Below, piece by piece: positions 1-8,879 of a DNA stretch of 64,000 nt. Position 1 is the stretch's first letter. Each line of letters starts with the position of its first letter. This DNA is from Clostridium homopropionicum DSM 5847 (lineage in GTDB: Bacteria; Bacillota; Clostridia; Clostridiales; Clostridiaceae): NCBI RefSeq assembly GCF_001263795.1, contig NZ_LHUR01000031.1, positions 111,124 through 175,123 of the forward strand, read 5' to 3'. Under the pieces are notes generated by a model. It saw only the letters and a list, made by a program, of their open reading frames with translations, had not been told where the DNA came from and did not search any database. Both the position numbers and the translations under genes were made by a program.

Positions 1-23
1 TTCATCTTCGTATGAAGCTATAT

Positions 24-60
24 AAAAAAATTAACCCCCTATTAAATAATAAGGAGTTAA
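24..60 (-). terminator. Rho-independent terminator of the riboflavin operon
   Basis: Read on the minus strand, arms at 60-48 and 43-31 pair over 13 positions (two of them G-T) around a 4-base loop, followed by seven T residues (30-24). It lies just after the ribH stop codon and closes the minus-strand rib operon. Confidence 0.85.
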
Positions 61-84
61 TAAAAATTGGACATACTATATTTT

Positions 85-546
85 TTAAAATTGTTTAAGT
101 AGATTTGCCATCTCTATTGCAGTTACAGCAGCATCATATCCTTTGTTTCCTGCTTTAGTTCCAGCTCTCTCTATTGCTTGCTCAATAGTATCTGTTGTAA
201 GAACTCCAAAAACAATTGGAATCTCAGTTTCTAAAGAAGTATTTGCAATTCCTTTTGAAACTTCACTAGAAACATAATCAAAGTGTGGTGTTGATCCCTT
301 GATAACAGCACCTAAGCATAGTACTGCATCATACTTTTTAGATTTAGCCATCTTTTTAGCTGCTAAAGGAATTTCAAAAGCTCCTGGAACCCATAGAATT
401 TCTATGTCCTCATCATTAGCACCATGTCTTTTTAATCCATCTAAAGCACCAGTAAGCAACTTACCTCCAATGAACTCATTAAATCTTCCAACTACTATAC
501 CAAATTTTAATCCTTCTGATATTAACTTACCTTCATATATTTTCAT
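85..546 (-). CDS. ribH: 6,7-dimethyl-8-ribityllumazine synthase
   Basis: This cytosolic enzyme condenses 5-amino-6-ribitylaminouracil with 3,4-dihydroxy-2-butanone 4-phosphate to lumazine, the penultimate step of riboflavin synthesis. The 153 residues match the family's usual length. Visible motifs are GRFNEFIG near the N-terminus, PGAFEIP for substrate binding, and [14 protein letters not shown], whose His is the usual catalytic residue. The C-terminal FGVLTTDT and AGNKG segments are also family hallmarks. The ATG follows an AAGGAGG site. It is the last gene of a ribD-ribE-ribBA-ribH operon, about 30 bases after ribBA, and should share the upstream FMN riboswitch. Confidence 0.97.
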   Translation of the reverse strand: MKIYEGKLISEGLKFGIVVGRFNEFIGGKLLTGALDGLKRHGANDEDIEILWVPGAFEIPLAAKKMAKSKKYDAVLCLGAVIKGSTPHFDYVSSEVSKGIANTSLETEIPIVFGVLTTDTIEQAIERAGTKAGNKGYDAAVTAIEMANLLKQF

Positions 547-574
547 TTTATTTCCTCCTTAATATTATCATTAT

Positions 575-1792
575 TTATTTAATCTTATTGAAATTTAAAA
601 TGTGTCCCATTCTTTCTTTCTTTGTATTTAGATAAAATCTATTATTTTCATTAGATTCTATTTCAATTGGAACTCTTTCAACTATTTCAATACCATATCC
701 TGAAATACCAGATATTTTTTTAGGATTATTTGTCATAAGCTTTACTTTGTTTACCCCAAGATCTTTTAAAATTTGTGCTCCTATTCCATAGTCTCTTAAG
801 TCTTCTGGGAATCCCAATGCTAAGTTAGCTTCAACTGTATCCATGCCTTTATCTTGAAGATGGTAAGCCTTAATTTTGTTTATAAGACCTATTCCACGTC
901 CTTCTTGTCTCATATATAAAAGTATTCCTCTTCCTGCTTTTTCAATAGATTTTAGAGCTGCTGCCAGTTGTTCTCCGCAGTCACACCTTAAAGATCCTAG
1001 TACATCACCAGTTAAGCATTCAGAATGCACTCTGATAAGTACAGGTTCTCCATCAGATACGTCCCCCTTAACTAAAGCAATATGCTCCTTGCCAGTTAAC
1101 TTATCATTGTATCCAATAATTTGGAATTCTCCGAATTTTGTAGGCATTTTTGCACTTCCGCTTCTCTCAACTAATGACTCTGTACTTCTTCTATATGCGA
1201 TTAAATCTGCAATAGTAATTATTTTCAAATTATGAACTTTAACATATTCCATAAGTTCTGGAACTCTTGCCATAGTTCCATCTTCACTCATAATCTCGCA
1301 AATAACTCCTGCTGGGGACAGACCCGCAATTTTTGCAAGATCTACAGCAGCTTCAGTATGACCAGCACGTTTTAAAACTCCACCTTCACGAGCTTGTAGT
1401 GGAAATATATGCCCTGGTCTTTGGAAATCCAATGGCTTAGCATTTGGATCCATTGCTTTTTTTATAGTTAAGGCTCTATCATAAGCAGAAATTCCTGTAC
1501 TGGTTTCTGTAGAATCAATTGAAACTGTGAATGCAGTGCCTTTTGAATCAGTATTTTTTTCTACCATTTGATCAAGTTCTAGCTGCGCAAGTCTTTCTCC
1601 AGTCATGGGCATACAAATTAGCCCTCTTCCAAACTTAGCCATGAAATTTATACTTTCAGGTGTTACTTTTTCTGCAGCCATAAGTAAATCACCCTCATTT
1701 TCTCTGTCCTCATCATCTACAACAACAATTATTTTTCCAGCTCTTATATCTTCTAACGCCTCTTCAATAGTATTGAATTTAAAGTTACTCAT
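575..1792 (-). CDS. ribBA: Bifunctional DHBP synthase / GTP cyclohydrolase II
   Basis: This enzyme supplies both riboflavin precursors: the N-terminal half makes 3,4-dihydroxy-2-butanone 4-phosphate from ribulose 5-phosphate, and the C-terminal half opens GTP. The first about 200 residues hold [11 protein letters not shown] (acidic metal and phosphate loop) and [11 protein letters not shown]. The second half has the zinc-binding pattern C-x10-C-x-C in [20 protein letters not shown], then [10 protein letters not shown] and DYGIGAQIL. At 405 residues it is full length with both active sites intact. An AAGGAGG site precedes the ATG. It is third in the rib operon, 14 bases after ribE. Confidence 0.97.
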   Translation of the reverse strand: MSNFKFNTIEEALEDIRAGKIIVVVDDEDRENEGDLLMAAEKVTPESINFMAKFGRGLICMPMTGERLAQLELDQMVEKNTDSKGTAFTVSIDSTETSTGISAYDRALTIKKAMDPNAKPLDFQRPGHIFPLQAREGGVLKRAGHTEAAVDLAKIAGLSPAGVICEIMSEDGTMARVPELMEYVKVHNLKIITIADLIAYRRSTESLVERSGSAKMPTKFGEFQIIGYNDKLTGKEHIALVKGDVSDGEPVLIRVHSECLTGDVLGSLRCDCGEQLAAALKSIEKAGRGILLYMRQEGRGIGLINKIKAYHLQDKGMDTVEANLALGFPEDLRDYGIGAQILKDLGVNKVKLMTNNPKKISGISGYGIEIVERVPIEIESNENNRFYLNTKKERMGHILNFNKIK

Positions 1793-1806
1793 TTAAGTTT
1801 CCTCCT

Positions 1807-2463
1807 TTATAAAAATCCATTAATTTTTAGGAAATTCATATCAATATTGCTTTTAGTATTCTCTTCTTTATGCTCCCTCGCAGATAAAAATCTCTCAATA
1901 TATTTACCAATCATGTCACATTCTAAATTAACCTTTTCACCAACAACTTTTTTTACAAGAATAGTTTCATCTTGAGTATGTGGAATTATAGATACCTTAA
2001 AAATTTTATCATCAATATACGCTACAGTAAGGCTAACTCCATCAATTGCAATTGACCCTTTGTTCACTATAAATTTTAATATTTCCGGGGACGCTCCTAT
2101 ACTTATCCAAATAGCATTATCTTCTCTTTTAAATTCTTTAATCTCACCTATTCCGTCTATATGCCCACTAACTAGATGCCCTCCAAGTCTATCTCCTAAA
2201 GACAAAGCTCTCTCTAGATTCACATTATCTCCTTTATGTAAATACACAAGATTACTTTTTCTCATTGTTTCAGCCATAACGTCAACCGCAAAGCTATTAC
2301 TGCTAAATTCCGTAACTGTTAGACAAACCCCATTTGTGCAAATACTATCTCCTAGCTTCACATCCTGAAGAACTTTCTTTGCATTTATCCTGATTCTAGC
2401 TGATTTTTCTCCCATTGTTATTGATTCTATATTCCCTATTTCCTCTACAATCCCCGTAAACAT
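1807..2463 (-). CDS. ribE: Riboflavin synthase, alpha subunit
   Basis: This enzyme dismutates two lumazine molecules to riboflavin and the pyrimidine precursor. The protein (218 residues, normal length) begins with the MFTGIVEEIG signature and has the expected two lumazine-binding barrels, about residues 1-97 and 98-195. Each carries a related motif: CTNGVCLTV in the first, SIAIDGVSLTV in the second. The last about 20 residues are a polar tail outside the barrels. An AAGGAGAGGG site precedes the ATG. It lies 15 bases after ribD and 14 before ribBA, so it is co-transcribed with both. Confidence 0.96.
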   Translation of the reverse strand: MFTGIVEEIGNIESITMGEKSARIRINAKKVLQDVKLGDSICTNGVCLTVTEFSSNSFAVDVMAETMRKSNLVYLHKGDNVNLERALSLGDRLGGHLVSGHIDGIGEIKEFKREDNAIWISIGASPEILKFIVNKGSIAIDGVSLTVAYIDDKIFKVSIIPHTQDETILVKKVVGEKVNLECDMIGKYIERFLSAREHKEENTKSNIDMNFLKINGFL

Positions 2464-2478
2464 GCTCTTCCCTCTCCT

Positions 2479-3567
2479 TTATAAATAACCTTCAACTACA
2501 ATATCATCTTCAATTCTAGAAAGTATAATATTCTTTAGATATATTGCATCCTTTAAATCAGATATCCCCCTACCTCCAACAGGAGTTTTTGCCCCTGTCC
2601 CACCAATTATTTTCGGTGCTATAAAAGAAATTACTTTGTCAACAATTTCTGACTCCAAAGCAGAGTAATTTAGTTCTGATCCACCTTCTAGTAATATACT
2701 GTCTATGCCTTGCTTTCCTAGCTGAACCATAAGCTCATTTAAATTCACCTTATTATGTATACTAGGTACAACTAATACCTCAGCCCCTTTTGCCTCTAAC
2801 TTCTCGATCTTCTTGCTATCAGCTAAATCGGTTGTAGCAATTATGGTCTTAGCTTCAGATTTCAAATTTAAAACTTTAGATTCTAGCGGTATTATGGCTC
2901 TTGTATCTACAATTATTCTTGTACTGTCCCTTCCTTTTGAATTTTTAAGTCTAGTAGTCAAGCTTGGGTCATCTTGTAGAACCGTCCCCACTCCTACCAT
3001 TATTCCAGAAACTCTGTGTCGTATTTTATGAACATATTCTCTTGATGCTTCACCACTAATCCATTTAGAATCTCCAGTAACTGTTGATATTTTTCCATCT
3101 AAGGTCATCGCAGTTTTAAGAATACAAAAAGGCAATTTTGTAGTTATGTATTTAATGAATATCTCATTTAGCCTTTCTACTTCTGCAGAACATACACCTT
3201 GGATAACTTCAATACCATTTTCCTCAAGCAACTTTATCCCTCTACCGGATACCAACTCGTTTGGATCCTTCATCCCAATTACAACCTTTTTTATCCCCTT
3301 TTCTACAATGGCTTTGGCACATGGAGGAGTCTTTCCATAATGTGAACAAGGCTCAAGGGTTACATACATTGTAGATCCCTCTACACTTTCAGTAGCATTA
3401 TTAAATGCATTAATTTCTGCATGAGGTCCACCGAAACACTTATGATAACCTTCACCTATAATTTCTCCATTTTTAACAATAACAGCACCTACTAAAGGAT
3501 TTGGATAAGTATAACCTTCACCTAACTTTGATAATTCAATAGCTCTTCTCATATAAAATTTATCCAT
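2479..3567 (-). CDS. ribD: Bifunctional pyrimidine deaminase / reductase RibD
   Basis: This enzyme performs the second and third steps from GTP: zinc-dependent deamination and then NADPH-dependent reduction of the ribosyl group. The N-terminal about 145 residues form a cytidine-deaminase-like domain with HAEINAF and PCSHYGKTPPC (zinc His, Glu and two Cys). The C-terminal domain has AMTLDGKIST and LLEGGSELNYS, typical of RibD/DHFR-like reductases. At 362 residues it is complete. The ATG follows GGAGGTGACAAT. It is the first gene of the rib operon, about 320 bases downstream of the FMN riboswitch. Confidence 0.97.
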   Translation of the reverse strand: MDKFYMRRAIELSKLGEGYTYPNPLVGAVIVKNGEIIGEGYHKCFGGPHAEINAFNNATESVEGSTMYVTLEPCSHYGKTPPCAKAIVEKGIKKVVIGMKDPNELVSGRGIKLLEENGIEVIQGVCSAEVERLNEIFIKYITTKLPFCILKTAMTLDGKISTVTGDSKWISGEASREYVHKIRHRVSGIMVGVGTVLQDDPSLTTRLKNSKGRDSTRIIVDTRAIIPLESKVLNLKSEAKTIIATTDLADSKKIEKLEAKGAEVLVVPSIHNKVNLNELMVQLGKQGIDSILLEGGSELNYSALESEIVDKVISFIAPKIIGGTGAKTPVGGRGISDLKDAIYLKNIILSRIEDDIVVEGYL

Positions 3568-3768
3568 ATTGTCACCTCCGAATAAATGGTTTTGTTAATT
3601 ATTAATTTTGAAATCATAAAGATTATTAAAGTAAAACTAATTTGTCTAAATTTAAATGATTTTATACCTTTAGGGAATGATTATTAAGGAAATAGGAGCT
3701 TATAAATTAAATAGTCAAGAGAAAGGATTATTAATATTTGTGATGTTCCATTTTATCTGTTTTAAATC

Positions 3769-3803
3769 AAAAAAACCTGAAAATTAAAATAATAATTTTC
3801 AGG
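3769..3803 (-). terminator. Riboswitch-linked intrinsic terminator
   Basis: On the minus strand an 11-bp perfect stem (arms 3803-3793 and 3786-3776, starting CCTGAAAATTA) is followed by a run of T residues. It lies about 90 bases downstream of the FMN aptamer and upstream of ribD. That is the position expected for the expression platform that ends transcription when FMN is bound. Confidence 0.85.
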
Positions 3804-3889
3804 ACAATATTAATGCATAAAAGTCGTAAAACTAAAAAGCATAACTTGCGAAACGCAAAAAAGCTTAATAGCATACAAATTTAATCCTA

Positions 3890-4015
3890 TTCTCCCATCC
3901 AGACTTTACTGTCGGTTCTGGAATCAAACCAGATCTGCCATAATAACACTACTCTTTATGATATTACAGCTCGCGGACTATACCGCCGGTCGGGAATTTC
4001 ACCCTGCCCTGAAAG
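3890..4015 (-). promoter_or_regulatory. FMN riboswitch (RFN element)
   Basis: The minus strand carries the conserved RFN blocks in order: CAGGGCAGGGTGAAATTCCC, GACCGGCGGTATAGTCCGCG, a variable arm, then GATCTGGTTTGATTCCAGAA, ACCGACAGT and GGATGGGAGA. This aptamer binds FMN and represses riboflavin genes. Together with the terminator at 3769-3803 it controls ribD-ribE-ribBA-ribH. The rest of the 3568-4281 gap shows no gene. It includes one copy of the GGGGACAGTCC repeat at 4187-4197, in reverse orientation. Confidence 0.96.
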
Positions 4016-4281
4016 ACTTAAATTTAAAATATTTAATTGTTTACAACAAAAGATTATCATTTATTTTTTTTAATGTCAATGTTTTGTTTTTACATTATTA
4101 GATATTTTATTATATCTATTTTCAAAAATATAAAGAAAAGTAGCGTAAGAAAAAAAGAGGACAATCCCAACCAACCCATTAATTTAGGACTGTCCCCCCA
4201 CTTCTCACTAATTATCCCCTATTATCTACAACATAACATAACAACTTGTAAACCCTAAATAAATATCCAATATAATCCTTA

Positions 4282-5505
4282 TTACTGTATTGCAGATAAG
4301 ATTTCCTTTTCATTTATATTTTCTTTAATAACCTTATCAGCTTTACCTTCCTTGATTATCACAACACATGGGAATTCTTTAACTCCCAATCTGTCAGCAA
4401 TTCCAGTAGACTTATACACATCAATTTTATTAACTCTAATCTTGCCTTTATTATCTTTTTCAATCTTTTCAATCTCAGGTAAACATTCTATTCCCTTAGG
4501 GTCAATTGCATTGTATATATAAACAACACCTGGGATATCTGGCTTCATAATCTGCTCATTAAACGCTTCGCTTTCAGCTATATACTTCTCAGTTGCATAA
4601 CCAGCTATAGCCCCGTCCCCTACAGCTGTTGCAACTTGCTTTAAAAACTTGTCCCTTACATCACCAGCAGCAAATACACCCGAAACGTTAGTCTCCATTC
4701 TTTCATTACTGATAACGTAACCATTTTTTGTTAATTCGACTTGTCCTTTATATATCTCAGTATTAGGTATATATCCGATAAATTCAAAACAAGCATCCAC
4801 TTTAACAGGTATTTTTTCATTTGTTTTAACATTTTTTAAAACAACTGTTTCTAAACGCTCATTTCCTTTAAATTCATCCACAACCGTATTCCATAAAAAT
4901 TCCATCTTTGGATTAGCTAATGCTTGCTCTTTAGCAATCTCGTTGCAATCCATTTTTCCTTCTTCGTGTATAACTGAGACATATACCTTATTTGCAAATT
5001 TTGTTAAGAACATACCTTCTTCTATAGCTGCGTCCCCACTACCTATTACTAAAACATCCTTGCCAGTATTAGCTGCTGCATCGCAGGTTGCACAAAAAGA
5101 TATACCTTTATCAAATAGAAAGCTTTCTTCTCCTTTTGCTCCAGTAATTCTTGGTCTTCCTCCTGAAGCTATTATAACAACTTTAGCTTCATAATTTGTT
5201 CTAAAGGTTTCTACAACTTTTGTAGCTCCTTCTAGTTGCACTGATTTTACATCTGTAAGTTTGAATTTTACTCCAAATTTTTTTGCCTGTTGATGAAATA
5301 AATTCATAAGTCCTATTCCTGTTTGTCCTTCAGGAAATCCAGGGTAATTTTCTATTTCATTTGTATAAGTTGCAAGTCCTCCTACTAGTGCTTTTTCAAT
5401 TAATAATGTGTTTAACCTTGCTCTTCCACAATAGATACCAGCTGTTAATCCTGCAGCCCCGCCACCTATAATAACTACATCATATTTTTCCACTTTTTTA
5501 TCCAT
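4282..5505 (-). CDS. Thioredoxin-reductase-like flavoprotein with C-terminal thioredoxin-fold domain
   Basis: Residues 1 to about 310 form a complete TrxB-type FAD/NAD(P)H oxidoreductase: GGGAAGLTAGIYCGRARL (FAD), redox FCATCD (Cys-Ala-Thr-Cys), GSGDAAIEEG (nucleotide), and GVFAAGDVRD near the end. The remaining about 95 residues look like a thioredoxin fold, with the cis-Pro stretch GVKEFPCVVI, but the usual WCGPC is replaced by a region with a single Cys (DPKGIECLPE). A standard TrxB has about 310-320 residues, so this is a fusion. It lies 16 bases after a YedE-like gene in the sulfur block, which suggests it reduces a sulfur or selenium carrier rather than plain thioredoxin (inference). 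GGGAGG precedes the ATG. Confidence 0.85.
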   Translation of the reverse strand: MDKKVEKYDVVIIGGGAAGLTAGIYCGRARLNTLLIEKALVGGLATYTNEIENYPGFPEGQTGIGLMNLFHQQAKKFGVKFKLTDVKSVQLEGATKVVETFRTNYEAKVVIIASGGRPRITGAKGEESFLFDKGISFCATCDAAANTGKDVLVIGSGDAAIEEGMFLTKFANKVYVSVIHEEGKMDCNEIAKEQALANPKMEFLWNTVVDEFKGNERLETVVLKNVKTNEKIPVKVDACFEFIGYIPNTEIYKGQVELTKNGYVISNERMETNVSGVFAAGDVRDKFLKQVATAVGDGAIAGYATEKYIAESEAFNEQIMKPDIPGVVYIYNAIDPKGIECLPEIEKIEKDNKGKIRVNKIDVYKSTGIADRLGVKEFPCVVIIKEGKADKVIKENINEKEILSAIQ

Positions 5506-5521
5506 ATCTATCCTCCCTACT

Positions 5522-6064
5522 TTACATAAAGAATTTAACTAATAACTTACTACCTACCATTGCTCCTAAAAATAAAAATATACCGAATACCCAACCTGAT
5601 AATGAAAGTGACGCAATACCACTATATAATGCACCAATGTTACATCCAAAGCCTAATCTAGCTCCGTATCCCATTAATAATCCGCCTAATATTGCAGCAA
5701 TAATTTGTTTTTTAGATTTTATTTTCTTAATTTTAAATTGAGAAGCAAGTAGTGTTGCCATTAAAGCTCCAAAAATTATTCCAATATTTCTTATAGAGCC
5801 TGGGTCATTTAAGAAGCCTGCATTCAATGTAGCTTGTGCACCTTCACTGCTGAAATAATACCACTTATCAACATTTCCACCTAATGCTCTATATATCCAA
5901 GCTCCCCAATTAGCAAAGGGTCCAGATACTCCCCATGGATTACCAGTTGCGGCAAGCGTAACTATTTGAAAAACAGATAACAATACAGCACCTACAACGT
6001 ATGTCCATGGATTTTTAAACCAATTTATATAAAACTTATTTTTATTTAACTTTTTAAAATCCAA
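5522..6064 (-). CDS. YeeE/YedE-family membrane protein, C-terminal-half type
   Basis: This 180-residue integral membrane protein has about five hydrophobic segments. The signature GARLGFGCNIGALYSG, with its conserved Cys, is typical of YeeE/YedE (thiosulfate or selenium transport) proteins. Full-length members have 350-400 residues. Here the family is split: this gene resembles one half and the gene at 6647-7351 the other, with two tusA-like genes between. The two halves probably assemble as a heteromeric pore that hands sulfane sulfur or a selenium species to TusA; the substrate is inferred from family context only. Confidence 0.85.
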   Translation of the reverse strand: MDFKKLNKNKFYINWFKNPWTYVVGAVLLSVFQIVTLAATGNPWGVSGPFANWGAWIYRALGGNVDKWYYFSSEGAQATLNAGFLNDPGSIRNIGIIFGALMATLLASQFKIKKIKSKKQIIAAILGGLLMGYGARLGFGCNIGALYSGIASLSLSGWVFGIFLFLGAMVGSKLLVKFFM

Positions 6065-6083
6065 AGTTACACCTCCTTATAGG

Positions 6084-6311
6084 CTATTTAACTTTTTCAA
6101 TAACAACTTCCCATTCTCCATCGTCAACTTCTTCTATTTCAACGTTATGACCTTCTTTTCTTGCCCATTCAGGTACATTTTTCATTGCACAGCTATGATC
6201 TATTTGAACTATTAATACATCTCCTACTGCTAATTCCTTTAACTTATTTTCAGTTTTTACTAATGGCACTGGGCAAGCTTCTCCTAAACAATCTAACATT
6301 ACTTCTTTCAT
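6084..6311 (-). CDS. TusA-family sulfur carrier (copy 1)
   Basis: This 75-residue TusA/SirA-like protein has the hallmark CLGEACPVPLVKT, whose CPxP Cys carries a persulfide in characterised members. A second Cys lies in DHSCAMKNVPEWA. It differs from the copy at 6373-6600 in one residue (Val for Thr at position 74). It sits between the two YedE halves, as expected for a carrier that takes sulfur from the transporter. An AGGAG site precedes the ATG. Confidence 0.95.
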   Translation of the reverse strand: MKEVMLDCLGEACPVPLVKTENKLKELAVGDVLIVQIDHSCAMKNVPEWARKEGHNVEIEEVDDGEWEVVIEKVK

Positions 6312-6372
6312 TTCATATTCCTCCTTGATATTATATTAACGTGTATTTATATAATCTTATATGATCCTACCT

Positions 6373-6600
6373 CTATTTTGTCTTTTCTATAACAACTTCC
6401 CATTCTCCATCGTCAACTTCTTCTATTTCAACATTATGTCCTTCTTTTCTAGCCCATTCAGGCACATTTTTCATAGCACAACTATGATCTATTTGAACTA
6501 TTAATACATCTCCTACTGCTAATTCCTTTAACTTATTTTCAGTTTTTACTAATGGTACTGGACAAGCTTCTCCTAAACAATCTAACATTACTTCTTTCAT
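6373..6600 (-). CDS. TusA-family sulfur carrier (copy 2)
   Basis: This is a near-identical duplicate of the neighbouring tusA-like gene, with the same CLGEACPVPLVKT active site and DHSCAMKN segment. By eye the two copies differ at 13 of 228 bases; ten changes are silent and three fall in the one changed codon. The pattern points to a tandem duplication held under protein-level selection. It lies 46 bases after the YedE-like gene at 6647-7351 and precedes copy 1 by about 60 bases in the same minus-strand operon. Confidence 0.95.
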   Translation of the reverse strand: MKEVMLDCLGEACPVPLVKTENKLKELAVGDVLIVQIDHSCAMKNVPEWARKEGHNVEIEEVDDGEWEVVIEKTK

Positions 6601-6646
6601 TTTATATCCCCCTTACAAATTATCTAATTAACAATAATATTCATAT

Positions 6647-7351
6647 CTATTCTTCTGATTCTTGATTCCTATTTTCCCATTTATCCGCCGCAATATATAA
6701 GGCTGCTATTACTAATAGCTGAATTGCCACTGCTCCAAACCATCCGAAAATATCCGGTAAAAACACAGCTTTACCTTTTAATATAAAATTAAGCTTCCAC
6801 CATCCAAAATCATGAGCTCCCCATAAAGAACCTACAACGAAGAAAACTAATGACAATATCTGCATTGTAAATCCTTCTCCCACTCTCATTAATGTACCTG
6901 ATGCGCATCCTCCTGCTATTACCATACCAATACCAAACATAAATGCTCCAACTACTGTTGAAAAACTTACAGGAACTACATAGCTCTGCCCAGGTATAGG
7001 AAGTCCTTTTATAAAAGCTCCATATTTTATGGCAGTAAATCCAATTGTAGTAATTGCAAAAGCAATAAGTACAGCTCTTGTTACAGAAGTACTTCCTGTT
7101 AAAGCAGGATCTCTCATAGAAGCAGTGAAACAAAATCTTGATTTTTGAAGAATAAACCCAAAGCAAGTACCTGTTATCCAAAATAATCCCAATGCAGGTG
7201 AATTATTGCCTAAAAAAATCCCAATGGCCAAAACTATTGCTACTGTTAAAATTCCATATGGAATTTGGCTCTTTTTGGGTTTTCTTGCTCTCGTTCTAGC
7301 TGAAGTTCCAGTTCTTCTTATGGAAGTTTCACTATTACCAACTTCTGTCAT
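6647..7351 (-). CDS. YeeE/YedE-family membrane protein, N-terminal-half type
   Basis: This 234-residue membrane protein has about six hydrophobic helices after a basic, Arg/Lys-rich N-terminus (about residues 10-28). Family motifs are QKSRFCFTASMRDP and GGCASGTLMRVGEG, both with conserved Cys. In YeeE/YedE proteins such cysteines line the pathway for thiosulfate or related sulfur species. It is the first gene of a minus-strand operon (YedE half, TusA, TusA, YedE half, flavoprotein), divergent from lysR, which probably controls it. Confidence 0.87.
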   Translation of the reverse strand: MTEVGNSETSIRRTGTSARTRARKPKKSQIPYGILTVAIVLAIGIFLGNNSPALGLFWITGTCFGFILQKSRFCFTASMRDPALTGSTSVTRAVLIAFAITTIGFTAIKYGAFIKGLPIPGQSYVVPVSFSTVVGAFMFGIGMVIAGGCASGTLMRVGEGFTMQILSLVFFVVGSLWGAHDFGWWKLNFILKGKAVFLPDIFGWFGAVAIQLLVIAALYIAADKWENRNQESEE

Positions 7352-7444
7352 ATAATCACACTCCTAAATAGAATTCGATATAATTTTAACAAACTCTTCA
7401 TTTTTATTTTAGCATATACAAATAGCATTTATTATTTGAAATCG

Positions 7445-7458
7445 TTATACTATATAAT
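7445..7458. promoter_or_regulatory. Candidate LysR-type operator (TTAT-N5-ATAA)
   Basis: TTATACTATATAAT lies in the 263-base gap between divergent lysR and the YedE operon. It has the interrupted T-N11-A dyad typical of LysR sites and matches, at 11 of 14 bases, the motif TTATGCAGTATAAT found upstream of both rhodanese lipoprotein genes (16481-16494, 17647-17660). The region is AT-rich, so chance similarity cannot be excluded. Confidence 0.35.
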
Positions 7459-7614
7459 AATTAATAATAACTAATATCCTGTTATAAGATTTTTTTATGA
7501 CAAATCATATGTTATAATTATATTAAAATAAATATTGTTATATAAATAACTATTCATCCTTTCAAGCTTGGAAATTCCTGTTGTTTAAATAATATAAGAG
7601 GAAGGTGTTCTCCC

Positions 7615-8511
7615 ATGCATATTGATTCTTTTAAATATTTTTATGAGGTTGCTAATACAAAAAGTATTTCAAAAGCAGCAAATAATGCTCATATCTCACA
7701 ATCTGCTCTAAGTCAACAGATACAAAAACTTGAAGATTCTCTTGGTGAGCAACTTCTAATTCGCAGTAATAAAGGTGTAACCTTAACTGATCAAGGAATA
7801 ATTGTAAAAAAACATGTTGAAACCTTAATAAAGACTTATAACAAGATGCTAGAAGATTTGAGGAATTTAGAAAATAAAAATAAAACTATAGAAATTGATT
7901 GTTGTTGGACTCTTTCTACATATGCGTTACCTTGTACACTATATAAGATGAAAAAGAAGTTTCCTAATCACAATTATAAAATAACTTCTGATTTTTCTGA
8001 CGATATAGAAGAAAATGTAATTAACGATATTTACGACTTAGGATTTATCTACGGAAAGCCTAAAGATAATTCTTTAGAATATTTTAAAGCAGCTACAGAT
8101 GACTTAATATTAGTAGCATCTTCTGATTTTAATATACCTGATGAAATCGAACTTAAAGACCTATCAAAGTATCCATTGATAATGCTAAACGATAAATTAG
8201 ATATTTACGACTCCCTAAATGAACGTTTAAATATTATTGGACAAAGTTGTAAGAATCTTAATATATTATTTAGTCTTGATTCCACTGAATCTGTTAAATC
8301 TTCGTTGCTTCAAGGTTACGGACTAGCCTTTCTTCCTTATTTGTCCCTAAAAGCAGAATTATACAATAAACGCCTTAAAATTGTTAAGATAAAGGATTTT
8401 TCAATTAATTATGATGTATATCTTATTTACAAGAAAATTTCTTGTGAATCTAACTCAATTAAAGAGTTTATAGATTATTTTATAAAGATTGGTAAAAAAA
8501 GCTTTTGCTAA
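7615..8511 (+). CDS. LysR-family transcriptional regulator
   Basis: This 298-residue protein has a LysR winged HTH at residues 1-60 (SISKAANNAHISQSALSQQI is the helix-turn-helix) and a periplasmic-binding-like effector domain from about residue 90 to 290. It is divergent from the YedE/TusA operon, the classic arrangement for a LysR regulator and its target. The effector may be a sulfur compound (inference). The ATG follows AAGGTGTTCTCCC, a moderate site. Its stop overlaps by four bases the stop of the convergent tusA-like gene at 8508. Confidence 0.93.
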   Translation: MHIDSFKYFYEVANTKSISKAANNAHISQSALSQQIQKLEDSLGEQLLIRSNKGVTLTDQGIIVKKHVETLIKTYNKMLEDLRNLENKNKTIEIDCCWTLSTYALPCTLYKMKKKFPNHNYKITSDFSDDIEENVINDIYDLGFIYGKPKDNSLEYFKAATDDLILVASSDFNIPDEIELKDLSKYPLIMLNDKLDIYDSLNERLNIIGQSCKNLNILFSLDSTESVKSSLLQGYGLAFLPYLSLKAELYNKRLKIVKIKDFSINYDVYLIYKKISCESNSIKEFIDYFIKIGKKSFC

Positions 8512-8726
8512 AGCTTAACTACTACTATTTCCCAAACACCATTAATAACTTCCTCAATATTGAAGTTTACCTTTTTTTTCTTTAGAAATTTTGATATTTC
8601 TTCAACAGTACAACCATGATCAGTTATAACCTTAAAGCTTTCATTAGCTTTAGCAACCTTTAATTGTTGTTGAGTTCTTATTACTGGTACAGGGCAAATT
8701 TCACCTAAACAATTAATTTCTTTCAT
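8508..8726 (-). CDS. TusA-family sulfur carrier (third, divergent copy)
   Basis: This TusA/SirA-like protein of 72 residues has CLGEICPVPVIRT, the CPxP Cys motif, and a second Cys in DHGCTVEE. It is clearly diverged from the twin copies at 6084-6600. An upstream start would add 26 residues, but the ATG at 8726 is preferred: it follows GTGAGGTT at good spacing and begins directly with the conserved MKEINCLGE. It is convergent with lysR. A role as acceptor of sulfur or selenium is inferred from the family and neighbourhood. Confidence 0.9.
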   Translation of the reverse strand: MKEINCLGEICPVPVIRTQQQLKVAKANESFKVITDHGCTVEEISKFLKKKKVNFNIEEVINGVWEIVVVKL

Positions 8727-8879
8727 AATCAGAACCTCACTTTTATAAAGATTTTTATACTGAATACTATAATAATATTTTAACATTATATTAATAATTA
8801 TCAATAAATTGTATTAAATAAAGAAAACTCACAAATATGCTCTCATTCATAAATACTAGTACGATAGACGGTGATAATA

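Noticed and set aside
6810..7181. Tyr/Cys-rich 123-residue frame on the minus strand
   Set aside because: It overlaps the YedE-like gene in another frame and has no coherent composition.
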